A DNA stretch of 54,424 nucleotides, taken from contig CAZWLN010000030.1 in assembly GCA_964634885.1 (NCBI GenBank), positions 1 through 54,424 of the forward strand, in the 5' to 3' direction. The notes beneath the pieces were generated by a model. It was not told the origin of the DNA. It saw nothing but the letters and a program-made list of their open reading frames with translations, and did not search any database. This stretch comes from DAINRZ01 sp964634885 (GTDB lineage: Bacteria > Bacteroidota > Ignavibacteria > Kapaibacteriales > UBA2268). The position numbers and the translations under genes are program-made. Below are positions 26,115 through 34,580 of the stretch, in pieces; position 1 is the stretch's first letter, and every line of letters starts with the position of its first letter.

Positions 26115-28856
26115 GTGGCCATGAAAATAGCAGCATTGAAAATGATGTCGGCAGCAATCCTGATTGTAAGCCTTACAGCTACAGCTTTTGCTCAGGAAAG
26201 GGAAACGGAAAATATTAAAAAAAAGCTTCCCATGCTTCAAAGCACTTCCAGCCTCGGTACCGACTTCTGGTTTACCGTTCCGCCCTGTGCTCAAGTCGAA
26301 ACCAGTTCGGATGATTGGGTTACGTTGATTGTAACTTCTCCCGGTGGAGCTTCAGTAACGATCGAACAGGGGGAAAATAAGTTTTTAAGAAAATTGCAAT
26401 TGGCGCCGAAAGAAGTTCAACAGGTATTTATCTCTCCAAATAATGCAATGCCCTGGACAAAAAGCACATCGGCAGTTCCTCCCGCAGAAGCAGTAACAAG
26501 AGGTGCGGGAATACATGTTTACTCCGATAGTCCGATAATTGTATATTGTACTGTTAAGTTTTACAGTACAAGCGACGGGTTCCTGGTCTATCCCGTGTCT
26601 ATGCTTGGTTCGGAATACATTACCAGCTCATACACGAGCATGGATGCCCTGACTTCATCTAAGATGCCCAGCCTGACGGGTTGCTGTGCAACGACAGACG
26701 ATACGCAAGTAAGTTTTACCATAGGCGGCAACAAGAATACCACAACCGCCGGTGGTTTGACATCAGGTAAACAGTCCGTTTATTATCTGAATAAGGGCGA
26801 TGTGGTAATGGTTGCAACAAATGCAGTCAATGCTGACCTGAGCGGGAGCATCTGGAAATCGAACAAGCCTCTGGCAGTGGTATCGGGTAACTTTTGTGCC
26901 AATATACCTGTTGACAACAAATGGTGCGACTATGTCGCTGAAATGGACCTGCCGACTTATCTGTGGGGCCTGAACTATCATGTGCCTCAGGTGGCGAACA
27001 GGAAGTACGCTTCACTCGTCAGAATCTATGCAAAAGAAGCAGGTACAAAAATCTACAGGGACGGGGTTCAGCTACTGTCGTTAACAAGCGCCGGCGGTGA
27101 ATTTGCTAAAGGATGGTTCGAAACGAGGTTGGTTCCCATCGGCAATAAACCGTCTTCTGCCGTAATTTCCGCCGACAAACCTATTGGAGTAACGCTTTGC
27201 AATACAGGAATTTACGAAGACGGTACTCCCATGCCCAATTCAGAGCCATTCATGATGGCGATGCTGCCGGTAGAGGGCTATAATACCGAAGTGAGCTTTG
27301 CTACTCCGGCGGTTGATATATATAAGGGCTATAGTGAAAACTATCTCGATGTCGTCTTTGAAACCGGTACGTCAGGCGAAATACCTGACGACATCGTACT
27401 TGGATATGGCGAGGATGGGAAATATTCTTATACCAGGCTCAAAGAGATGGACAGTGTTGTTGTCGAGCAGTTCACATACAATGTTAACGGTACGAAGTAT
27501 GCAAAAGCCCATCTGCCTTTACCAAAACTCGGAGCATACCAGCTACATGCAGAAAAGCCCTTTGCTGCCTATTCTTATGGTTACGGCAACTGCGATTCTT
27601 ACGGGTTCCCTTCAGGCATTCCCAGTCATTATAACGCGAATGACACTGTGCCGCCGGTACCTTCGTGGACGATGGAGTGCAACGGCAATGTAACCGGCGC
27701 TACAGTCGAAGATATGCCTCTAAACACTGACAGGTCCGGCTTGAACAACATTGTACTTGACAAAAGCAGCTATAATTACCGCTTACAAAAAGGTACTATT
27801 GTCTTCGGGGAAACAAATGAAACAAACTGGGAACTCGAAGTCATCGACATTAACAAGCCTTCGAAAGCCGTTGTCATTTTCTTTGATGCTGCCGGCAATG
27901 ATACGGCCATAACAGTGCAGAACAACATGTCAAAGATAGTTTTCAGCACCGACACACTCGATTTCGGCTATGTTATACCCGATTCTGTGTACAGAATGAA
28001 GTTTTCCATGAAGAACACGGGAACCGAAGCAATTACTGTTAAGTCCATCGGATTCTGGAACGGATCGAAGGGTTTTACTATTGAAGGCATCACCTTGCCG
28101 GTTACAATGCTGCCGGACGAATCGAAGGAGATTACCCTTAAATTTTCGCAGTCCATAAATGGACATACAGAAGACAGGCTTGTCGTCGGAGACAGTTGTG
28201 CCAGCCTCCTCGGCGGCGTAAATGTCGGGGCTAACCCAGTCCAACCCCACATCATTGTAACGGACATTGACTTCGGGGCGAGGATTGTCGGGCAAGCCTG
28301 CGACACTACGTTCCTCATCAGGAACATCTCTGCTGTAGATATCAATATTATTGGTATTACCGGCAAAACACTGACGGAATTTACAACAGATCTACCGCCT
28401 GTGCCGTTTAAAGTCCCTTCCAACACGAGGCTCACATACACTGTCAATTTCCAATCCGACCGGGAAGGTACTTTCATCGATACGTTGGTATTCGAGAGCG
28501 AAGCCGGTACATATACTGATAACATATCAGTCTTCAGGGTTAAAACTGTAAAAGGTAACTCTGTAGAAAGCGACGGCGCCGGTCAAGAGGCCCCCGGACT
28601 GAAAATTGCTGTAATTCCCAACCCGGCGAGCGGCGGCAGGGCCACTGTAAGACTCGTCTCCGACAGGGACTGCGGGGCGGAGATCATTGTATGTAATATT
28701 GCCGGGGAACAGCTGTTTAACAGCCGTACATACACTGTGCTGGCAGGTGAGAACACAATTGAACTGGATCTGGCGAAACTGCCTTCAGGGACATATTACC
28801 TCTTAGTAAAATCCTGCGGTAGTGTCAAAAGAGTTAAGTTCGGTATTGTAAAATAG
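26115..28856 (+). CDS. T9SS-exported IgGFc-binding-domain protein, array copy 4
   Basis: 913-aa paralogue and the most divergent N-terminal domain of the array. Signal peptide MKIAALKMMSAAILIVSLTA..AFAQ, then GTDFWFTVPPCAQ. The second cysteine motif reads WCDYVAEMD, losing the Cys found in the other copies (WCDYxCEM). FLVYPVSMLGSEYITSSYTS replaces the usual VLPSSSLG form. The ASH region (MSKIVFSTDTLDFGYVIPDSVYRMKFSMKNTG) and the second sandwich (IIVTDIDFGARIVGQ) match copy 5 best. The sorting domain ends VKRVKFGIVK. GAGGAG lies upstream of the ATG, 24 nt after the stop of copy 3. Confidence 0.87.
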   Translation: MAMKIAALKMMSAAILIVSLTATAFAQERETENIKKKLPMLQSTSSLGTDFWFTVPPCAQVETSSDDWVTLIVTSPGGASVTIEQGENKFLRKLQLAPKEVQQVFISPNNAMPWTKSTSAVPPAEAVTRGAGIHVYSDSPIIVYCTVKFYSTSDGFLVYPVSMLGSEYITSSYTSMDALTSSKMPSLTGCCATTDDTQVSFTIGGNKNTTTAGGLTSGKQSVYYLNKGDVVMVATNAVNADLSGSIWKSNKPLAVVSGNFCANIPVDNKWCDYVAEMDLPTYLWGLNYHVPQVANRKYASLVRIYAKEAGTKIYRDGVQLLSLTSAGGEFAKGWFETRLVPIGNKPSSAVISADKPIGVTLCNTGIYEDGTPMPNSEPFMMAMLPVEGYNTEVSFATPAVDIYKGYSENYLDVVFETGTSGEIPDDIVLGYGEDGKYSYTRLKEMDSVVVEQFTYNVNGTKYAKAHLPLPKLGAYQLHAEKPFAAYSYGYGNCDSYGFPSGIPSHYNANDTVPPVPSWTMECNGNVTGATVEDMPLNTDRSGLNNIVLDKSSYNYRLQKGTIVFGETNETNWELEVIDINKPSKAVVIFFDAAGNDTAITVQNNMSKIVFSTDTLDFGYVIPDSVYRMKFSMKNTGTEAITVKSIGFWNGSKGFTIEGITLPVTMLPDESKEITLKFSQSINGHTEDRLVVGDSCASLLGGVNVGANPVQPHIIVTDIDFGARIVGQACDTTFLIRNISAVDINIIGITGKTLTEFTTDLPPVPFKVPSNTRLTYTVNFQSDREGTFIDTLVFESEAGTYTDNISVFRVKTVKGNSVESDGAGQEAPGLKIAVIPNPASGGRATVRLVSDRDCGAEIIVCNIAGEQLFNSRTYTVLAGENTIELDLAKLPSGTYYLLVKSCGSVKRVKFGIVK

Positions 28857-28905
28857 CTTATATTTGTATCCGGATAATAATAATATTAATAATTTGGATT
28901 TACAA

Positions 28906-31634
28906 ATGAAAAGAGCAATCTGGCTGCAGATATTAGTTTTGTTTCAGTTGTCATTCAACACTTTTACGGCTTTTTCCCAGGAAGAAGTTAATGGAATGAT
29001 TAAAGACAAACTTCCTAAGATAATGACCAGTTCCAGCATGGGTACCGACTTCTGGTTTACGGTGCCGCCGTGTTTTGAAGACGAAGATAAGACATATAAT
29101 AATGTGTATGTTTTAGTCACCGGGCCGGTATCAGCTCTTGTAACTGTCGAAGTTTACAATAGAGGCTTTACCTTGCAAAAAAAGATGCAAGCCAATACCA
29201 TAGCGGAGTTTAAGCTGGAAGCGATAATTGCCCTGCCCTGGAGAAAAACCGGCTCGCAGAAACCACCGGAAGAAGATAAGGTAATACACGGTGGTATACA
29301 TGTCTGTTCTGACGCATCTGTTACAGTTTACTGTATTGTCAGATTTCAATATACCTCTGACGGTTTCCTTGTTCTGCCTACGTCCTCGCTCGGAAATGAA
29401 TACATTGTTTCATCTTACGGCAGTATGGACGCCCTTACAACGAATATTATGCCCAGCCTGAGCGGATGTTGTGCAACAGAAGACAGTACTATTGTGAGTT
29501 TTACCCTTGGAGGTAATTCATATACAAAGACGGCAAGCGGCCTTAAAACCGGCGATAAAAAAAGATTCGAACTAAGGCAAGGCGATGTTGTGATGATTGC
29601 CTCTGACGGTGACGGCCAGGATCTCACAGGCAGTGTCTGGAAGGCAAACAAACCAATTGCCGTGGTCTCGGGAAATTACTGTGCTAATATACCAATCGAA
29701 AATCGCTGGTGCGATTATACATGTGAGATGGACCTCCCGACCTATACCTGGGGTACAAGCTACCATGTGCCGAAAATTCACGGCAGGAAATACCCATCTA
29801 TTATCAGGATATTTGCTAAAGAGCCTAATACTACCATTTACAGAGATGGGGATTCTGTTTTCAAACTGACAAAAGCCAATGGAAAGCAGAACGTAGGTTG
29901 GTACGAGATGAGAATGGTACCGATGGACGAAGCGCCCAAATCGGTTGTGATTACTGCAGACAAGCCGATTGGTATTACATTGTGCAATACAAGTGTTCAG
30001 GAAGACCTTTCCCCGATGCCCGACAGCGATCCTTTCCAGATGGCAATACTACCCGATGATGCATTTAACAGGGAGATTTCATTTTCTATCCCCTGTAATA
30101 TTGATGCGAACACTTTTAAAGAAAATTATATTAACCTGGTCTATGAAACAGACCGGGATGACGGTCAAACTCCGGAAGGTTTGAAATTTGGTACGATCCA
30201 GGATGGAAAATTCATTTACAGTAGTCTCAGGGAATTGTATCCTGGACCGGACGAGGTTTTTTACAATAATAATACAGGAAAAAAATATGCGGTTAAGCAT
30301 TTTAGCCTCAATTCAACAGCTTGTTGTAAGATAATCGGAGACAAGCCCTTCGCAGCCTATGCCTATGGCTATGGTAACTGTGATTCATACGGATACCCTG
30401 TGGGAATTCCCTGGAATGCCATTGGCAATGACAACATGCCTCCGGATCCTGTCTGGTCTATGGAATGTAACGGTAATGTTATTAACGCTTCGGTAAAAGA
30501 TATGCCTGCAAACAACGGTAGATCAGGCCTGAGTTCCATAACTCTTGATTAAGCAGCTATAATTACAGCCTGAAACAAGGTAAGATTGTTTACGGTGAAA
30601 CTCTTGAAACAAACTGGGAACTGCAAGTCTTCGATGAGAACTCGCCTTCGAAAGCCGTTGTCGTTTTTAGGGATGTTGTAGGCAATGATACGACCATCAC
30701 TGTACAGAACGATATGTCAAAAATTGTTGTCAGCGCCAACAAACTCAATTTCGGCGATGTCTATACCGATTCAGTTTACAGGATGAAGTTTACTATGAAG
30801 AACACCGGTACTAAAGCTATTACTCTTAAAACTATCGGTTTCAGTCATGGAGAAGCGGCCTTTAAAGTAGAAAATACCACCTTGCCGGTTACTTTTCAGC
30901 CTGATGAAGTAAAAGAATTTACAGTGAGATTCCAAACGCCGTACTCTGGTAATTGGAACGTGGAACTTTATTTCGGCGACAGTTGTGTCAGTCTTTGGGT
31001 CCTGCCTGTCAAAGCTAATTCTATACAACCTCAGATCATAGCAACAGATATTGACTTTGGTACTAAGAGCGCCAGGCAATCCTATGATTCTACTTACTAC
31101 ATAGTTAATAAATCCGCGATAGATATTAATATTATTGGCATTAAGAGCAATAAGATCGCGGAATTTACCACCAATCTACCGCCAGTGCCGTTTATAGTCC
31201 CGTCCGATACGACTCTTGCATACAATATCTCTTTCAAATCGGATCAGGCAGGTACTTTCATCGATACCTTAATATTTGAAAGCCAGGCAGGTACTAATAC
31301 AGATAATAAATCAATTTTCAAAGCCGTTTGCGAGCCCAATTCCATCGATGATGAAAATGGCGGCAGCGCGGCAAACTTCAGCATTTCAGTAGTCCCCAAC
31401 CCCACCAGCGGCGGCAGGACGACCGTCAGAATTAACTCCGACAGGGAGTGTGACGCTGATATTTCTGTATGTAACATTGCAGGGGAACAGCTGTTTAACG
31501 GCCGTACATACACTGTGCAGGCAGGGGAGAACACAATTGAACTCGATCTGTCGAAGCTGCCTTGCGGGACATACTATTTGTTAGTGAAATCCTGCGGTAG
31601 GGCAGAAAGGGTGAAGTTCAGCCTTGTCAGGTAA
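28906..31634 (+). pseudogene. Array copy 5, frameshifted IgGFc-binding-domain T9SS protein
   Basis: Full-length homologue interrupted by one frameshift. The frame from ATG 28906 (MKRAIWLQILVLFQLSF, signal peptide) ends at TAA 30550-30552 after about 548 residues. The -1 frame continues the homology without loss to 31634. Compared with copy 4 (GACAAAAGC) the site reads GATTAAGC, one base shorter. Everything downstream is intact: ASH domains, cysteine-free linker and sorting domain (VVPNPTSGGRTTVR... VKFSLVR). The truncated product would lack its T9SS signal and so would not reach the surface. It could be a recent pseudogene, a phase-variation state, or a base-calling error; the otherwise undecayed 3' part favours recent or artefactual. 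The N-terminal half resembles copy 1, the C-terminal half copy 4. Confidence 0.8.
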
Positions 31635-31645
31635 ATTTTGAAAAA

Positions 31646-32797
31646 TTACATTTCGGTTACTGTAACAAGCTTTCCGAACTGCTCCAGCTTTTCGGTCAGT
31701 AGTTTGACAATCTTCTTGCGGGGCATCAGTCCCATCTGCTTGTACATGATGTTCCTGTTCGCCGGGTTCTCTGCCATGCCGACGATGAAGTTGACACGGT
31801 CGGCTTTCATTACGTAATCATAGAGCTGCGTAACCGGATTGCTGTCGTCCATCTCAATCCTGTCCTCGTCGATGATGTTGTAGAGCTGGTTGAGGGTAAT
31901 CAGTCCTTCGGTAACCAGGTCTATGCCTTCGATGGCCGATGAAGGCGGGGAGATGGAGTCGTGTATGTTCTCGGGGATGACGATTTCCTGGTTGAGTTCT
32001 TCTGCCACAATTTTTGCGGTGGTTGCCCCACAGACAATTTTACTGCCGGGAAGGTCGAGGAAATAGTTCACTGTTTCGTGGTTCTTCCCTACAGTTCGCG
32101 GAGGGCCTGTGAGTATGTTGGCAGTGATGCCCCTGCGGGTCATCGCAAGAATGGCTGTAATGTCGTCCCCGTTGGTCTCGCCGGAATTGAGGTATGACTG
32201 CAGGAAAAGCAGGTTCGGGAGGTTGCTGAGCGCTTCCCTTTTGTTGAGCATATCGTTGATATATTTATTGACATTCTCAATTCCCCAGCCCATGGGGTAT
32301 TTTGCCGTACCCATCCCGGACTGTGTTACGCCGTCGCTCATGATGACTATTGCCTCGTTGGGATTGAGGAAGCAGTTCGCTTCGTGGATGATTGCTTTGC
32401 CGTCAACATATTTCTTCTGTTCTAATATCGTCGAGAAGTTATGTGATATCATTATCGGGGGAGGCATGTCGTATGTAAGAATTGTCGTATAGCCGTCATT
32501 CTGTATCTGAACGATGGTAAACACGGCGTATGGGAGGGAGTCGGGTATGGCGTCCATCATCGTTTGAACCACAGAAGACACGGCCTTGCGAATTGAAAAT
32601 CCCCTGTGAGTCAGCTCTTTTAACCGTGCTATGCACATCGTTGCGGCGATGTTCGCTTTAATGCCGCTGCCCATGCCGTCGCTGAGAAATATCGTAGTGG
32701 CGCTTTTTGTCCTCTCGACAACAAAGACGTCGCCACAGGGCATTTTCGGCTTCTTTGAGGTCTGGTAATCCTCAACTTCAACGTAAAGACAGCTCAT
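31646..32797 (-). CDS. SpoIIE/PP2C-type serine phosphatase of the hydrogenase operon
   Basis: 383-aa protein. The N-terminal ~215 residues are a SpoIIE/PPM phosphatase with the metal aspartates in PCGDVF (Asp23), FLSDGMGSG (Asp40), VIMSDGVTQSG and GDDITAIL, so it should be an active Mn/Mg phosphatase. The C-terminal ~165 residues (from TANILTGPPRTVG) are a separate domain I do not recognise. It overlaps the sensory hydrogenase by one base (TAATG), so the pair is translationally coupled. The same pairing is known in other anaerobes beside HydS/HfsB-type hydrogenases. Inferred role: output module that dephosphorylates a regulator in response to H2 or redox state. Its end lies 11 nt from the convergent copy-5 gene, with no terminator seen. 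Confidence 0.88.
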   Translation of the reverse strand: MSCLYVEVEDYQTSKKPKMPCGDVFVVERTKSATTIFLSDGMGSGIKANIAATMCIARLKELTHRGFSIRKAVSSVVQTMMDAIPDSLPYAVFTIVQIQNDGYTTILTYDMPPPIMISHNFSTILEQKKYVDGKAIIHEANCFLNPNEAIVIMSDGVTQSGMGTAKYPMGWGIENVNKYINDMLNKREALSNLPNLLFLQSYLNSGETNGDDITAILAMTRRGITANILTGPPRTVGKNHETVNYFLDLPGSKIVCGATTAKIVAEELNQEIVIPENIHDSISPPSSAIEGIDLVTEGLITLNQLYNIIDEDRIEMDDSNPVTQLYDYVMKADRVNFIVGMAENPANRNIMYKQMGLMPRKKIVKLLTEKLEQFGKLVTVTEM

Positions 32798-34542
32798 TAC
32801 AGGTTCCTGGATTGTGAAGAAGGTTCATTGCCGTCGGCGATGTTAAGCAGGCTGTTTACCAGCTCTTCCCCCTCGGCTGTGCTGTCGCCGAGCAGCTTGG
32901 CAATCTTCTGTGCCATGTCGATCTGGTGCGTTAATAAACGTGTTGCTTTCTGAACTGTCTGTTGCTTGATCTCGTCGATTCTTTCCTTGTTAAGTATCGT
33001 GTTGGTCAGGTTAACGAAAATGCCTACGATCTGTTTCTCCTGTTTCAACGGGTAGATGATCTGCTGGCATATCAGGTTGTAATTGTTGTGGCGGATTGTC
33101 GTGTCGAAGAAATCCATTGCACTGATGCCGACCTTGAGGAAAGGCTCAGGGTCCATCAGGGTGGAAATGGGCTTGCCTATCAGTGAATTAGTGCAGAGAA
33201 ACATGTTCTTGAATGCTTTGTTCATAAGGACAATCTCGTACTTCTCGTTGAGTACTACAATGCCGTTAGGGCTGAATTCGATGTAACTATCCGTCTTGCT
33301 TTCGGCAATCTTACGTATGAACGGTACACACATGGACGGCTGGGCCATTCCGCAGAGTACGGCAATAGCTTTGTCCTTACAGGAAGGATAGCCGCAGGAA
33401 GTGCAGTCGAGCCTGTCTTCCGGATTGGATTTGCCTATCAGTTCCAGTGTACGCTGTATTTCGTCCTCGCTGAAGTAAGGAATGACAATAGTCTTGTTGT
33501 CGGAGAAGTTCTCGTTCAGATCGACAATATATTCATTGCTGCCGGTGCTCAGCGCCATTGTATCTGCATATTCGATGAGGTTCTTCTTCCTGAGGAACAG
33601 GTTGTCTTCCGATCCGATGGCGGGGCCGTTAATGCAGCCGAAATTGCACATCAGGGGTTCTACGGCGTAGCGGTTGTCTTTTGCGATGACAGCTTTGAAA
33701 CATTCCTCTATGGATTCGAATCCGGAGATGTTTTGCTCTTCTCCTGAAAATGCATCGGGCTGCCTTCCGGTTGCTTTGATCACGCCCCCACTGAGGGCAA
33801 ATACTTTTTCTTCTTTGGTTGCGACCAGGTCAAAACCGCTGTCTTCGAAACCAGCCAGGTTGACGTTCGTTTCCATGAACCATTCCTGCAATTCCTCAAA
33901 AGTGAGTACTGCCCTGATCAGCCCGGCGTATTCGGGCCTTTCGGCTTCCATCTTCTTTGCGGTGCAGGGGCCGATGAAAACAATATCCCAGTCGTAACCG
34001 AGCTTGTCCTTAAGTACCCTTGCCGTTGCAATCATCGGCGAGACGATGGGGGCCAGGTTGTTAAGCAATTCCGGTTTGTAGCGTTCGACATAATTGACAA
34101 CGGCAGGACAGGCGCTGGCAATAATGCTCCTGGACTTATTCCTGTCGATGTACGCCTGGGTGGCGTTGGAAATCATGCCCGCCGTCAGGGAGGCCTCGGC
34201 AATATAGTTGAAGCCCAGTTGCCTGAGCGCAGACGCAATCCTGTGCGCTTTCCAGCCGGTAAACACAGCCGGGAAAGAGGGTGCAATAATCGCTGCTACC
34301 TTGCGTTGCATGTCCATCAGATCCTTTACCTTCTGCAGGTCGTTCCTGTATGTCTTCGCTTTCTGCGGACACATTTTGATGCATGTCCCGCATACGATGC
34401 ATCTCTCAGGTTCAACCTGCGCCTGTCCGTCTTTCATCTTTATTGCCTTGACCGGGCACACCCTGATGCACAGGTTGCAATCCATGCATTTTGCAGTATT
34501 CGTATAGACAATCTGGTTCGTTTTATTGGCTGTCTCTGGCAT
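32797..34542 (-). CDS. hydS: Putative sensory [FeFe]-hydrogenase with PAS domain (HydS, group C type)
   Basis: 581 aa. Two [4Fe-4S] motifs (C19xxC22xxC25xxxC29 and C48xxC51xxC54xxxC58), then the H-cluster domain. L1 reads SACP (Ala144-Cys145) where catalytic enzymes have TSCCP; L2 is GPCTAKKME (Cys193); L3 is MCNFGCINGP (Cys299, Cys303). All four H-cluster ligands are therefore kept, but the proton-relay cysteine is Ala. A further Fe-S segment (C380xxC383xxxxC388, then C397 and C405) and a PAS domain (about 415-520) follow, ending in a helical tail. This order is that of group C sensory hydrogenases such as HydS of Thermotoga, which is known for slow catalysis. GAGG precedes the ATG. Inferred role: H2 or redox sensor acting with the phosphatase downstream. 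Confidence 0.92.
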   Translation of the reverse strand: MPETANKTNQIVYTNTAKCMDCNLCIRVCPVKAIKMKDGQAQVEPERCIVCGTCIKMCPQKAKTYRNDLQKVKDLMDMQRKVAAIIAPSFPAVFTGWKAHRIASALRQLGFNYIAEASLTAGMISNATQAYIDRNKSRSIIASACPAVVNYVERYKPELLNNLAPIVSPMIATARVLKDKLGYDWDIVFIGPCTAKKMEAERPEYAGLIRAVLTFEELQEWFMETNVNLAGFEDSGFDLVATKEEKVFALSGGVIKATGRQPDAFSGEEQNISGFESIEECFKAVIAKDNRYAVEPLMCNFGCINGPAIGSEDNLFLRKKNLIEYADTMALSTGSNEYIVDLNENFSDNKTIVIPYFSEDEIQRTLELIGKSNPEDRLDCTSCGYPSCKDKAIAVLCGMAQPSMCVPFIRKIAESKTDSYIEFSPNGIVVLNEKYEIVLMNKAFKNMFLCTNSLIGKPISTLMDPEPFLKVGISAMDFFDTTIRHNNYNLICQQIIYPLKQEKQIVGIFVNLTNTILNKERIDEIKQQTVQKATRLLTHQIDMAQKIAKLLGDSTAEGEELVNSLLNIADGNEPSSQSRNL

Positions 34543-34580
34543 CCGGACCTCAACTATAATAATTATTTAATATTAATCTA

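Noticed and set aside
27968..28525. 185-codon minus-strand frame inside array copy 4
   Set aside because: Antisense shadow; the sense frame has clear ASH-domain homology to its paralogues.
30550..30552. Stop-codon readthrough or recoding in copy 5
   Set aside because: The downstream homology is in the -1 frame, so a suppressed stop would not restore it; no slippery heptamer or downstream stem-loop typical of programmed frameshifting was evident.
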